Part shown: piece by piece, positions 26,730 through 36,512 of the stretch
How the letters are laid out: each line of letters starts with the position of its first letter
Position numbering within the stretch: the first letter of the stretch is position 1
Source of the DNA: Terrimonas_B sp041743125
Lineage (GTDB): Bacteria > Bacteroidota > Bacteroidia > Chitinophagales > Chitinophagaceae
Length of the DNA stretch: 64,000 nt
Assembly: GCA_041743125.1 (NCBI GenBank)
Contig: JBGTNK010000297.1
Location: 1 to 64,000 of the forward strand
Direction: 5' to 3'
Program-made: the position numbers and the translations under genes
The notes under the pieces: generated by a model
Told to the model about the DNA's origin: nothing
What the model saw: only the letters and a program-made list of their open reading frames with translations
Database searches by the model: none

Positions 26730-27227
26730 ATGAAGACTTCATTCCCTATTTTTTTATCCTTATTTTTTGGGGTGGCCTGTAATGTGCAGGTATCGGAAAC
26801 CGAACTTCCATCAGAACAACCCATTGAAAATATGGACTCCCCTCAAAAATTAAGGGCAATATTCCCAACTGAGGACAGCGTTCCGGCCAATATCCAAATC
26901 GACAGTGTGATTCATATTTCTTTTATAAAGGATAGTGGATTAGTTGTAGTGAAAGGTCATTTAAAGAAAGCAGGGGATCCCGTTATTTGTTATTTGCCGG
27001 TAAAACGGGGAAAAAAATTAACCGCCACCATTATTCCTGATAAAGGAAAAGCAAACTTCCGGTTCAGTCATTTAATTCTTCCGGATGGAAAATCAGATGG
27101 GCCATTTGGAAATGTATTGAAATATGATATTAAACAAAAAGGGAATTATAAATTATATATCGCTCCCAATAAAATGGCCGGAGATCCGGTTAGCAGCGAT
27201 TTTGATCTAAAAATAAAAGTAGAATAG
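26730..27227 (+). CDS. predicted lipoprotein of unknown function
   Basis: This protein of about 165 residues has a lipoprotein signal (MKTSFPIFLSLFFGVACN, lipobox FGVAC). The mature part has a Pro/Glu/Ser-rich spacer and then a beta-rich domain (about 70-165) with SGLVVVKGHLKKAGDPVICY and GNYKLYIAPNKMAGDP, reminiscent of pre-peptidase C-terminal-like folds. I do not recognise a family. The ATG at 26730 is preferred over 26712 because it gives a standard signal length. It is convergent with the GH97 gene, 2 nt apart. Confidence 0.7.
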   Translation: MKTSFPIFLSLFFGVACNVQVSETELPSEQPIENMDSPQKLRAIFPTEDSVPANIQIDSVIHISFIKDSGLVVVKGHLKKAGDPVICYLPVKRGKKLTATIIPDKGKANFRFSHLILPDGKSDGPFGNVLKYDIKQKGNYKLYIAPNKMAGDPVSSDFDLKIKVE

Positions 27228-27229
27228 GG

Positions 27230-29206
27230 TTATTTGTTTTTTTGAAGCTTCAAAACATATCCGCCACCCGGTGCCATTTTAATTGTTAAAGAGTCTCTCT
27301 TTGTGAATAACCAGGAAGAAAATTTATAATCAGAGGGATAGCGGTCAGCATTAATTCCATCTTCACATAAAGTGGCAGTATAATTTCCTGCATCCAAAAA
27401 GGAAAGGTCTACAGTAAATTGTCTCGAAGCCTGGTCCGTCATTGCTCCAATAAACCAATCTTCGCCCTTTCTTCTGGCAGTAATAATAAAGTCGCCTATT
27501 TTGCCATCCAATACAATTGTCGTGTCCCAGGTGGTGGGTATGCTTCCGATCAATTCCATAAAATCTGGTTCCAGTAAACCTTGTGAGGGATTCCCTGAAA
27601 AAAGCTGAATAGGGCTTTCATAAATGATAAACATAGCAGCCTGGTGGCAGCGTGTACCAATAGACATCACTTTATCTCCAATTGGCCTAAAAGTTTTTGG
27701 AGTTGCATTATCCAAAATACCGGGCTCATAATCAAGCGGGCCCGATGTCATGCGAATAAATGGTAAAAGCAAATTATGTTCGGGTGTTGCTTTTTCACTC
27801 CAGATATTATATTCTGATCCCAACACACCTTCCCGGGTAACCGCATTGGGATAAGTGCGGTTAAAACCTGCGGGTTTAAAAGCGCCATGGTACATCACCA
27901 TGATCTGGTGCCGGGCACAAGCCTCTGCAACTTTAAAATAGAAATTCACCATTTGCTGATCATCCCGATCCATAAAATCTGTCATAATAAAATCAACTCC
28001 CCATTTATTAAACTGGTCCAATGCAGCTTCTAATTGCCGTTCCAGCGTCATGGCAAGGGTCCACATACTAAGTTTAATATTTTTTTCCTTTGCGTATGCC
28101 GAAATTTCTTCCATATTGATGTGCGGGTGCAGCTTAAAGAGATCATTATAATCACTCCACCCGGCATCCATCATGATCCGTTCGAAACCAAATCGTTTAG
28201 CAAAGTCAATATAAAATTTATAGGTGGCAGTGTTAACACCGGTTTTAAAAGGAACATTAAAAAGGTTAATTCCTATTATCCATTCATCCGTTCCTTTGCC
28301 GGGTTTTATCCAGGTAGTGTTTTTTAATCGGGAGGGAGAGGCCAAACGATAAACCATATCATTTGCCGGAAGTTCTTTATCTGTTAAAGCGATTAATATT
28401 ACTCTCCATGGGAATTGCCTGGTTCCTTTTGTTTTAGCAATATATTCTTCTCTTTTAGTAACTACCCGCTGGGCAAATTCTCCACCTGAAACTTGTTCCT
28501 CCAGGGGATAAGGTGCAAATTGTCCAGACAAGGTATTGTTTTCATTGCCGGTTAAAAACATCCCTGGATAATCCTCCAGGTCAGACTCTGTAATGACAAT
28601 TTTAGGACCTGCTTCGGGGGCTAGAAGAACAGGCGTAAAGCATAAATTGCTTTTGGTTAGGCTGTCTATTGATTTTACCTGGTAAGGTTCTTCAAAGCTG
28701 GTATGATAAATATCCAGGTTTTCCCTTTTTACCACTTCAGGAAAATAGATAAGATGATTTGACGGGAAATTAAAAGAAGCTAATTCATTTTTAATAAGGA
28801 TGCTATCTTTAAAATGAGAAACAAACTTATAGGCAACTCCATCATTATATACTCTGAACACTACGCTGAACGGTTGCCTGAACCGAATGGTGAGTTCGTT
28901 ATAAATGTCTGGAATATTTTTTCTTTTTTCTGGTACCGGGGATATGATGACAGAGTTGTTATTTCGCCTTGTTATTTTTTTAAGAGAAATATTTCCTGAG
29001 ATATTGGCTCCGTCTGTCAGGAAGATATTAATATCAGAGGGAAGTAAGATGATTTTGTAATTATAAAAAATAGAATATGACAGCTTTTCACCGGCGTTAA
29101 TAATTGTTTTTATTTTTCCGTCAGGAGAAGAAATTTCAATTGACTCTGTTGCTTTACAGTGCCAGAATGTAAGCAGGAAAATAATAGTAAGCCGGGAATT
29201 TTTCAT
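27230..29206 (-). CDS. glycoside hydrolase family 97 protein
   Basis: This 658-residue secreted enzyme has a short signal peptide (to about 19). An N-terminal GH97 beta-sandwich (about 22-270, with FRQPFSVVFRVYNDGVAYKF) is followed by a TIM barrel and a small C-terminal beta domain (TVDLSFLDAGNYTATLCEDG). Barrel motifs include RIMMDAGWSDYND, GVDFIMTDFMDRDDQQMVNFY, MVMYHGAFKPAGFNRTYPN and TREGVLGSEYNIW. The family contains inverting alpha-glucosidases (SusB) and retaining alpha-galactosidases. I cannot decide which without an alignment, although TDFMDRDD puts an aspartate where retaining members carry the nucleophile. No Sus genes are adjacent. Confidence 0.93.
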   Translation of the reverse strand: MKNSRLTIIFLLTFWHCKATESIEISSPDGKIKTIINAGEKLSYSIFYNYKIILLPSDINIFLTDGANISGNISLKKITRRNNNSVIISPVPEKRKNIPDIYNELTIRFRQPFSVVFRVYNDGVAYKFVSHFKDSILIKNELASFNFPSNHLIYFPEVVKRENLDIYHTSFEEPYQVKSIDSLTKSNLCFTPVLLAPEAGPKIVITESDLEDYPGMFLTGNENNTLSGQFAPYPLEEQVSGGEFAQRVVTKREEYIAKTKGTRQFPWRVILIALTDKELPANDMVYRLASPSRLKNTTWIKPGKGTDEWIIGINLFNVPFKTGVNTATYKFYIDFAKRFGFERIMMDAGWSDYNDLFKLHPHINMEEISAYAKEKNIKLSMWTLAMTLERQLEAALDQFNKWGVDFIMTDFMDRDDQQMVNFYFKVAEACARHQIMVMYHGAFKPAGFNRTYPNAVTREGVLGSEYNIWSEKATPEHNLLLPFIRMTSGPLDYEPGILDNATPKTFRPIGDKVMSIGTRCHQAAMFIIYESPIQLFSGNPSQGLLEPDFMELIGSIPTTWDTTIVLDGKIGDFIITARRKGEDWFIGAMTDQASRQFTVDLSFLDAGNYTATLCEDGINADRYPSDYKFSSWLFTKRDSLTIKMAPGGGYVLKLQKNK

Positions 29207-29375
29207 GTTAGAATATTAACCGGGTGAAAATAGCAAAAGTTCCTCTTTAAAGGTATTACAACAAGTAGGATATCATGCTAAAAAGGGCAAAGATACTTCC
29301 TGCCGCCAGCCAATTCTTATCAAAAAATAAAATTGAGAAATAGCTAATTCACAAATTAATCTGAATTGAGACTTG

Positions 29376-30734
29376 TTAATCCAATGCCCTTACTTTTGAT
29401 ACCATCAGGCTTATCACCAGCCCCAACAACCCAATTAATGCAAATGAATAGCGAAGGTTAAGCAATTCGGCAACATAGCCTATAAGTGGCGGCCCCATCA
29501 AAAAACCAAGAAAGCTTATACTAGAGACGGCGGTTAATGCTACGCCGGGAGGAATATTTGAATTTCTTCCTGCCGCACTATACACCATCGGTACAATGGA
29601 TGATACACCAAAACCTACAAGCAGAAATCCCAGGGTGGCAGAAATAATATGAGGAAATAATACAGATGTAAACAACCCTGTGGAAATCAATATCCCGCTA
29701 ATGCGCAACATTTTTTTTCTGCCATGTTTTGCAATTAATTTATCACCAACAAACCTGCCGCTGGCCATAGCCACCATAAATGTCATATACCCCAGGGCTA
29801 TAAGTGATTGGGGCGCATGCACTATTTGTTTGAAGTAAACTCCACTCCAATCAAACATAGCACCTTCACTTGCCATACTGAAAAAACCAATAGTGCCTAG
29901 TTGCATCAGCATGGTATCAGGCTTTGAAAAAAAAGGCCTTTTGGGCCGGGGGACCGCTTTACCCGTTTGCAGATATTTCTGTGCAATCACAACGGTCAAA
30001 ATAACAAAACCGGCTACTATTAAAAAATGGGTGGAAGGAGTAAAATGAAGTGCCATCATTAATAATCCAATAGCCGCACCTGTAAATCCTGCTATGCTCC
30101 AAACACCGTGAAAAGAAGTCATGATGGGCCTTTCAAATATTTTTTCAGCTCTTATTGCTTGCGTATTTACCGAAATATTACACATATTTCCACACACGCC
30201 GAAAAAGTATAAGCTTAAAAACAAGTGCCATGGTTGTGATGCAAGGCTAATAGTGGTGAGGCAAAGTGTATATAACACGGCACAAATTCGTAAAACCTTT
30301 TTACTGCCAAAATGAGTGACCAATCTTCCTGAAAAAGGCATGGCCGACAACTGACCCGAAGGCAAAGCCAGTAAGATACTGCCCAAAGCAGCATCACTTA
30401 AATTTAATGTGTATTTCAAATCTGGAATTCGACTAGCCCAGGTTGCAAAACTAAGACCCTGGCAAAAAAAGAAGGAAGAAACGGCTATTCGGATTTGTTT
30501 TCTTGAATATACAGGAGTAATGTGGATTGTTTCCGGTTTTGGTTTTATAAAAAAAGGCCTTAGCGGCGTTACTACTTTTTGAAATATTTTATAAAAATCT
30601 ACTATACCTGTTTTCAACTTAGCTGCTTTTTTATGAATGGCAAGCAACTTATTAATCCTTTTTTTTAAAAATAAAATAAGGCAAATATACTGGTTAAATA
30701 ATATAGGAAAAACCTCCAGGCCTGCTATCTTCAT
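29376..30734 (-). CDS. MFS transporter, YbjJ/fucose-permease-like
   Basis: The recognisable transporter runs from about residue 79 (KQIRIAVSSFFFCQGLSFATWASRIPDLK) to the end, with about 12 helices. These include SILLALPSGQLSAMPFSGRLVTHFGSKKVL, VCGNMCNISVNTQAIRAE and SFHGVWSIAGFTGAAIG, typical of the YbjJ-like branch of sugar/drug MFS proteins. The first 75 or so residues are basic, AT-rich and not family-like. The true start is probably a downstream non-ATG codon, since no ATG lies between residue 1 and the first helix. Substrate is unknown. Confidence 0.88.
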   Translation of the reverse strand: MKIAGLEVFPILFNQYICLILFLKKRINKLLAIHKKAAKLKTGIVDFYKIFQKVVTPLRPFFIKPKPETIHITPVYSRKQIRIAVSSFFFCQGLSFATWASRIPDLKYTLNLSDAALGSILLALPSGQLSAMPFSGRLVTHFGSKKVLRICAVLYTLCLTTISLASQPWHLFLSLYFFGVCGNMCNISVNTQAIRAEKIFERPIMTSFHGVWSIAGFTGAAIGLLMMALHFTPSTHFLIVAGFVILTVVIAQKYLQTGKAVPRPKRPFFSKPDTMLMQLGTIGFFSMASEGAMFDWSGVYFKQIVHAPQSLIALGYMTFMVAMASGRFVGDKLIAKHGRKKMLRISGILISTGLFTSVLFPHIISATLGFLLVGFGVSSIVPMVYSAAGRNSNIPPGVALTAVSSISFLGFLMGPPLIGYVAELLNLRYSFALIGLLGLVISLMVSKVRALD

Positions 30735-30782
30735 AACAGTAGTAGGGTTTTCAAATAAAAATGAATAGCAAATAGGGTGATT

Positions 30783-31046
30783 TTATTGACTTTTTTTGCC
30801 TTTTAGTTGTTCAGCGTTTTTTGATCCGGAAGTTTCCGGTGCCAATTTCGTAGTTGGATCAGGACTGCCATCCAGGGATTGCTCATCATCGAGTAGTTTC
30901 CTTATATCCTTAGTAATATTTGTATTGAGCTGATCCGCTTTCTTTTCCTGATCATCGATTTTTCCGGGTTTCAATGATGGTTCTCTTTCAAGTTCTGGAT
31001 GGATGTCGTTGATTTGTGAATCTTTCAAATATTTTGGTTTCGACAT
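30783..31046 (-). CDS. hypothetical hydrophilic protein
   Basis: This protein of about 87 residues is highly charged (MSKPKYLKDSQINDIHPELE at the start, GKKSQ at the end) with no membrane segment or signal, and is probably disordered. I do not recognise it. The frame is open to an ATG at 31199, but the extra 51 residues look less like real coding sequence, so the ATG at 31046 is preferred. It sits just upstream of, and codirectional with, the MFS gene. Confidence 0.5.
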   Translation of the reverse strand: MSKPKYLKDSQINDIHPELEREPSLKPGKIDDQEKKADQLNTNITKDIRKLLDDEQSLDGSPDPTTKLAPETSGSKNAEQLKGKKSQ

Positions 31047-31353
31047 AATCGGTTTATTTAAATTATTATTTGGGGAATCTTCACCCCATGAAATATCTAA
31101 ATCAAAATTTTTATTTAAAGAATCCTGGATCTGAATAACATGACCAAAAAATAAGTTCTCATCTTTTTGCTTGATCCCTCTGTAAGCAATTCTTTTCAAG
31201 CTTAAAAAGGCAATGCAGTGTAGGGATAAAATAGCTTAAACGAAATAAGTAGCTTAAAATTTATCAAAGAACAATACTTGATAAATCTCAATAATTTTTT
31301 GTCCAGGGAACGATAAATGCAATCTACACCTGTATTCCGCCAACGGGCAATTA

Positions 31354-31518
31354 TTATTTTCTTGTTTTTCTAACAATCCAGAGAATAAGGACAACGACAA
31401 GACCTACTAAAAAAAGGGCCCACCACATACCCGCCTTAAAAATGGTTTCCACAGCGCCACAACCACTCAACACAAACAGAGCAAAAAACAGGATAAATAA
31501 CAAGGGAGATAATTTCAT
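31354..31518 (-). CDS. small membrane lipoprotein
   Basis: This 54-residue small gene begins MKLSPLLFILFFALFVLSGC, a lipoprotein signal with cysteine at about 20. It continues GAVETIFKAGMWWALF and has a second hydrophobic helix ending in the basic tail WIVRKTRK. The SGCG...IFKAGMWW...helix...basic tail pattern recurs in small Bacteroidota envelope proteins that are often misannotated; the function is unknown. It lies between the charged hypothetical gene and the CvpA-CAP gene on the same strand. Confidence 0.7.
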   Translation of the reverse strand: MKLSPLLFILFFALFVLSGCGAVETIFKAGMWWALFLVGLVVVLILWIVRKTRK

Positions 31519-31669
31519 ATATTTTTTTTGAATTTTAAAAATTCAACTATTGTACCATAATAATTATCAAGAAAAACGGGGAAACATTTAACCTCAGATG
31601 ATAGCGAATATCCAAATCAGGATTGATGGATTAATACAAGTCCCGGATAGGGAAATAATCTTAAAAAAC

Positions 31670-32623
31670 TCAATTCCTGAATTCCTGGCTAATCATAAGA
31701 CCATAAAAACCGCCGTCCAGGACCCCAATACCCAGTCGTCCAAACGCGGGATGTAAAATATTGGCCCTATGGCCCGGAGAGTTCATCAGATTTATATGTG
31801 CAATTTCAAGTGTTTGAGCAAGTGCAAGGTTTTCACCTGCATTTAAAAACCGTACACCTGACGCTCTCATTCTGTCGAAAGGTGTTTTGCCTTCAGGAGT
31901 GTTATGGGAAAAATACCCCCGGACAAACATGTCACGGGAATGGGCTCTGGCTACCCGGGTTAATTCAGGATCATTTTTTAATAGCGGTAATCCTTCCTTC
32001 GTCCTTTCTTTATTTACTAATTCCAGCATTTTCATTTCTAAAAAAGGACGGGCAACAGCATTATTATATGTAAATCCCAGGGGTACTTTTTTATTAGAGG
32101 CCGGATCTACCATCAGGCTGTTCATAGTATGGCGAACGGCCTCATCAAAAACGGGGGCCAGTTTTTTATTAGCCCATTCCGATTGCATAGCTAGAGAGGT
32201 AGCCCATTTACTGTTTCGGGTTTCCCTGGTTATAATATCTTTTAATGGAAGAGCGAGTAATAATGCTGATAGAATAATGGCGATTATCCAACCATTGAAG
32301 GCGCCCGGTATGATACCCAAAAATTTGTTTACTCTATTATGATTGCTTTGCTCTGGAACCGCACGTATGAGATAATGGCCTAATGCATTTATTAGTAAAC
32401 GACTTACAAAAAGAGTGAGTAAAAACGAAATGGGCAATAGCCATACTGGTAAATCGAGAAATGAGTCCAACAAGCGGGCCGTATAGCTATAAAATAAATA
32501 AGCCAGGATGAAACTCCCGATCCAACCAGCCAAATCTAATGAGCCTAAAATAAATCCACGACTAATGCCTGCCCAAACGGCAAAAACAATAACAAGGAGC
32601 AACGAAAGATCCACCCAATTCAT
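31670..32623 (-). CDS. CvpA-like membrane domain fused to a CAP (SCP/PR-1) domain
   Basis: This 317-residue protein has an N-terminal CvpA-like part of four membrane helices (about 1-125, starting MNWVDLSLLLVIVFAVWAGISRGFI). An intervening segment (about 126-185) is followed by a CAP domain (about 190-317). The CAP signatures are ELTRVARAHSRDMFVRGYFSHNTPEG and NLMNSPGHRANILHPAFGRLGIGV, carrying the conserved His and Glu/Asp residues. CvpA is needed for colicin V production and cell envelope functions in E. coli. CAP domains are secreted and often bind sterols/lipids or act in cell-wall contexts. The topology would place the CAP domain in the periplasm. No partner is adjacent. Confidence 0.88.
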   Translation of the reverse strand: MNWVDLSLLLVIVFAVWAGISRGFILGSLDLAGWIGSFILAYLFYSYTARLLDSFLDLPVWLLPISFLLTLFVSRLLINALGHYLIRAVPEQSNHNRVNKFLGIIPGAFNGWIIAIILSALLLALPLKDIITRETRNSKWATSLAMQSEWANKKLAPVFDEAVRHTMNSLMVDPASNKKVPLGFTYNNAVARPFLEMKMLELVNKERTKEGLPLLKNDPELTRVARAHSRDMFVRGYFSHNTPEGKTPFDRMRASGVRFLNAGENLALAQTLEIAHINLMNSPGHRANILHPAFGRLGIGVLDGGFYGLMISQEFRN

Positions 32624-32773
32624 GCTAAAATTTATAAAGAATCAAAACAAATTACATGCCTGCTCATTTCAGAATACTTACTGAAAACAATTAAACAGAT
32701 AACAAAGTATTTGGATAATGTTAATCTTTAAAATACCTGCAAGTACTATCTAAAGGACTATTTATGATGAGTT

Positions 32774-33640
32774 CTAGTTGCAGGATGATTCCAATTGCTT
32801 TATGAAATGCGGTTTATAATTTTTGGAATTGAGGTCCATGCATCCTTCCAGGTTAAGAAGTTTGATGTTCCTGAAATCAATTGGCTGACCTTCGCTTTGC
32901 AGAGCAATAAATCCTTCTTTTAGGATCTTTCCATCCATTTTTTGGGCTGTATCAAACCGGTTTACAATAGGCCCTCCAATCTGGGGTTGAGAATATTTCA
33001 AAACGGTATCTCCGTTGATAATGTGAATAATCAAAGAATCCCCAAGGGCAATTAATTCGGCGCTAACCCATTGGTTGGGTGTGAAGGTTTTGGAGCTGGA
33101 TTCAATACAATGCCTTGTATCCAATTTTCCTTCATATACTACATGCGTTCCTGGTGAGCACATATTACCTGTAGGCCGGGGTTTTCCATCTTCTAAACCG
33201 GCCAGTAGTTGCATTTCGACAGATATGGGCCAATCCTGTTCTTTAAGAATATTGCGCGGATCCTGGGAATGAAACATTATTCCACTATTCAGTATGGTGT
33301 ATTCGGGTGCATCCTTTCTCCACTCATCAGCAAAGCGATATTCAAGTTTAAGGTGGTAATATGAAAAAGGCGTTTTATAATAAAGATGTCCAAAGCGTTC
33401 ATTGAATTGATCATAACGATCATAACGGATTTTAAGAATGCTATCTTCTACCCTAAAAGTATTGCCAAAGTTATCTCCCGTCTCATGATGATGGATTTTT
33501 ACGACCCAATCATTAATATCCTTGCCATTGAAAAGCTGAATCCAATCCTGGTTCTCCTGCTTTTGAGCATCGGAGGAACAAGAAAAAAAGAGATAGGATA
33601 AAAGCAGAATAAAATTAAAGCTGAGCGGTAAGGGTCGCAT
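32774..33640 (-). CDS. DUF1080 (3-keto-disaccharide hydrolase-like) lipoprotein
   Basis: This 288-residue lipoprotein has a signal MRPLPLSFNFILLLSYLFFSC and then one DUF1080 concanavalin-like beta-sandwich, with the family start WIQLFNGKDINDWVVKIHHHETGDNFG. Inside are LNSGIMFHSQDP, WPISVEMQLLAG and the conserved EGFIALQSEGQPIDFRNIKLL. A short C-terminal extension contains CMDLNSKNY. DUF1080 proteins include 3-keto-glycoside lyases/hydrolases; activity here is a family-level guess. It is transcribed alone. Confidence 0.92.
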   Translation of the reverse strand: MRPLPLSFNFILLLSYLFFSCSSDAQKQENQDWIQLFNGKDINDWVVKIHHHETGDNFGNTFRVEDSILKIRYDRYDQFNERFGHLYYKTPFSYYHLKLEYRFADEWRKDAPEYTILNSGIMFHSQDPRNILKEQDWPISVEMQLLAGLEDGKPRPTGNMCSPGTHVVYEGKLDTRHCIESSSKTFTPNQWVSAELIALGDSLIIHIINGDTVLKYSQPQIGGPIVNRFDTAQKMDGKILKEGFIALQSEGQPIDFRNIKLLNLEGCMDLNSKNYKPHFIKQLESSCN

Positions 33641-33850
33641 ATTGTTGAATTAAAGAAAGAAAAGAAGTTAAAAATAAAGGTATTAGGCGTTTTGCAAGGG
33701 ATTTTCAAAAAAATCATTTAGGTCGTTATAATCTTGGTTTGGTTTCTGCATAGGGGTTTATCCTGATAAATTTTCCGGGGGAATAAAATATTAAGCAAAT
33801 AATTACTATTTTGTCAGGAACCGTCCTTTTGAAACCAAAACATCCACCTT

Positions 33851-35260
33851 ATGAACTATATTCAGTTATTGCAACCCCGCAATGAGTATTTTAAGATCAT
33901 TCGTTCGAAGCTATTTGAGTTTCTGAAATTAATAAATAATAATTTGGTGTCGTTTTTACATAAAGTGAAGGGGATAGGTGTTTCTGACGAAATGAATGAA
34001 TATGAAAAGAGCAGGTTAGGAATTTTTAATTACCTCAATCTTTTTCAGCTCATTTCCGGCATTATAGTTCCTGTATTAGGAATTTTTCAGGGGGGTAAAA
34101 TACCAATTACTGGCTGGCTCATTGCTTGCCTGCCCCCATTATTAAGCATTTTTATTTTATACCTTAACAAGCGGCAAAAGTTCCAGGATGCATTACTTGT
34201 ATATTTTATATTTTATCCCTTTTTCACTTGCCTCAGTTACATCAATGGGATAAATTTCGGAATTGAGTTATCTTTTATCCTGTACGGCGTATTAGCAGTA
34301 TTTTTTATTCGGGATATTGGCTACATGATCTTCTCCATTAGCTTCTCTATGATCAGCTATTTTATCTTGACTGTCGTCCTAAAAAAATATCCCTATCAGC
34401 TTGAACAGATCAATTACGTAGGTTACCTGATTAACCAGGTCCTCGCCATTATTTATATCTTTTACGGGCTCTACCTCATTAAAAAGGAAAATACGAACTA
34501 CCAGGCCAGCATGCAGTTACATAATGCAGTTTTAAAAAAGAATAATGGAGAAATACAAAAACAAGCACAGGAACTGGATGAGTTAAATTCTCTAAAAAGT
34601 AAATTGTTTTCTGTTATTTCCCATGATCTTAAAGCTCCGATGTATGCCTTACGCAACCTTTTTGACGATATGCAAAAACTGGATATGCCGGCAGAAGAAA
34701 TAAAGGCCATGATTCCGGATGTAAAAAATGATTTGAATTTTACAGTAAGTCTGATGGATAACCTGTTACAATGGGCCAAAAGCCAGATGCAGGCCCACAA
34801 GGTGCATGCGGATTTTATCAACGTAAGAGAGATGATTGAAGAGGTTATGAAATTATTGTATTTACAGGCGGAAGCAAAAAAAATACATATTGAAAATAAA
34901 GCTTCTGAGGGATTTATTGCCTGGGCTGACCGCGATATGATCAACTTAGTGTTGCGCAATCTTGTTTCCAATGCAATAAAATTTTCTCCCTCGGGGGGCA
35001 AAATATCTATTGGTACTTTCGATCAATCCCTTTTTACTGAAATATATGTAAAGGATTCAGGGAAAGGTATTAGTAAAGAAGAATTGCTAAAGATCGGGGG
35101 TCAGGAATTTTATAGTAGTAATGGAACAGCCCAGGAACAAGGTACAGGCTTGGGGCTGATGCTGTGTAAAGAATTTCTGGCAAAGAATAAAGGACAGCTT
35201 AATATTCAAAGTGAGCCCGGTAAAGGAAGTGTATTTTCATTTATATTGCCAAAACCCTGA
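33851..35260 (+). CDS. membrane-bound sensor histidine kinase
   Basis: This 469-residue kinase has about six membrane helices between residues 60 and 210. A coiled segment (about 215-250) is followed by HisKA with the phospho-accepting histidine at about 258 in FSVISHDLKAPMYAL, then the HATPase domain with NLVSNAIKFSPSGGKISI, DSGKGISKEELLKIG and GTGLGLMLCKEFL. The loops between helices are short, so the signal is likely sensed within the membrane. No response regulator is adjacent, so it is an orphan whose partner lies elsewhere. Transcribed alone. Confidence 0.92.
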   Translation: MNYIQLLQPRNEYFKIIRSKLFEFLKLINNNLVSFLHKVKGIGVSDEMNEYEKSRLGIFNYLNLFQLISGIIVPVLGIFQGGKIPITGWLIACLPPLLSIFILYLNKRQKFQDALLVYFIFYPFFTCLSYINGINFGIELSFILYGVLAVFFIRDIGYMIFSISFSMISYFILTVVLKKYPYQLEQINYVGYLINQVLAIIYIFYGLYLIKKENTNYQASMQLHNAVLKKNNGEIQKQAQELDELNSLKSKLFSVISHDLKAPMYALRNLFDDMQKLDMPAEEIKAMIPDVKNDLNFTVSLMDNLLQWAKSQMQAHKVHADFINVREMIEEVMKLLYLQAEAKKIHIENKASEGFIAWADRDMINLVLRNLVSNAIKFSPSGGKISIGTFDQSLFTEIYVKDSGKGISKEELLKIGGQEFYSSNGTAQEQGTGLGLMLCKEFLAKNKGQLNIQSEPGKGSVFSFILPKP

Positions 35261-35477
35261 TATATTATTTTTTGTAGTTTATTATTTATTTCCATCTTAT
35301 TCAACTATCCATAAATAAGGTTCCTCCACTCTCCCGCGTTTAATAATAAAACTTCTCAATTCGTTTGAATTTTTAACAAAAACATTTAGTTTCGTATTCT
35401 ACACAGCCAAAGTGCTATAATACTCCCGTTGGGATTCCTTTAAAAAACCCTCAAATAAATAAAAATGAAGACCAGAG

Positions 35478-36512
35478 TTGATTATGGTGAGAATTTTACT
35501 ATTTCTCTTTTTGCAGGGTTCTATATTTACTTTAAGTCATGCACAGTCTTTCACCGTGGATGACTTGATGACGCTGGCTTCCTTGTCTCCAAAGAAATTT
35601 GATAACTACATGAATGAAAAGGGATATTTATCCGGGGGCAAGAAGATGCAGGATGATGCGATGGCCTTTACCTTTTTTGAAAAAATAAAACTAAGTCTGG
35701 AAGATACCATCATTCAAAACAGGAGTGTTGGTCTTTATAAAAAGGATAACGCTTTTTGTTATTCTTATAATACAACTTCCAGGGAAGATTATCAGCAAGG
35801 CCTCGAGAGGTTAAAGCAAAGCCATTTTTTTTATGGAGAAAATAAGGACGATAATACCGAACCCAAATTGTTTCAAAAGAAAAATCTCACCGTTCAGATA
35901 AACACTGAAGTTGAAAATGGCTGCACCGTGTATTCATTTACGTTAAAAAAGCAACAATTACCGGGAAATGTTTTGTTTGCTGAAGATCTGCTGGGTTTTG
36001 ATTCACATGAATACCTTCTTACTTATTTTGGAGAGCAGAATGTAAAGAAAGATGTATACTATTTTTCTGAGAAAAAAGTAAAGAAGTGCTCCGTCTTATA
36101 TGGCAATAGTAACCAGCAGGCGGTTTTTGTTTGGGACGATGAAAATAATTTATGTAAACTTTCCTATATACTGATTAGTGGGATCTTACCAACTGAAAGT
36201 TATCTTCCTTTTAATGATAATATCAGCCGCAATAAATGGGGCTTCAGAAGTGGTATATATTCTGGCATGAGTATCAGGGACCTTCTCCGGTTAAACGGCA
36301 ATGACTTTAGATTTTATGGAGTCGATTCTGAATTTTCACTCATGGTGGAACCAGAGAATACCGGGAAGCTTGATTTTAAAAAGATCGGTATCATGCTCAC
36401 AAGCATTGATGGTACGGGACCCGCCTTATTAAAGAAAGCTAAAATCAGTGCAGAAGAGGCGGTAGAAAATCGAATCGCTCTTCATGTATTTTATATCATG
36501 CTTACTCCATAA
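35478..36512 (+). CDS. secreted protein of unknown function
   Basis: This 344-residue exported protein has a signal peptide (VRILLFLFLQGSIFTLSHAQS). The mature part starts FTVDDLMTLASLSPKKFDNYM, and the middle region is lysine- and aspartate-rich with segments NVKKDVYYFSEKKVKKCSVLYG and QAVFVWDDENNLCKLSYI. No domain family is recognised. The ATG at 35484 (second Met pair) is an equally good start. It has no close same-strand neighbour; the next gene, gcvP, is convergent. Confidence 0.7.
   Translation: MIMVRILLFLFLQGSIFTLSHAQSFTVDDLMTLASLSPKKFDNYMNEKGYLSGGKKMQDDAMAFTFFEKIKLSLEDTIIQNRSVGLYKKDNAFCYSYNTTSREDYQQGLERLKQSHFFYGENKDDNTEPKLFQKKNLTVQINTEVENGCTVYSFTLKKQQLPGNVLFAEDLLGFDSHEYLLTYFGEQNVKKDVYYFSEKKVKKCSVLYGNSNQQAVFVWDDENNLCKLSYILISGILPTESYLPFNDNISRNKWGFRSGIYSGMSIRDLLRLNGNDFRFYGVDSEFSLMVEPENTGKLDFKKIGIMLTSIDGTGPALLKKAKISAEEAVENRIALHVFYIMLTP

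Noticed and set aside
29255..29350. Minus-strand 30-codon hydrophobic frame (ends FALFSMISYLL) between the MFS and GH97 genes
   Set aside because: It has no usable start codon after the preceding in-frame stop and is short; kept only as a possible relic of a membrane protein.
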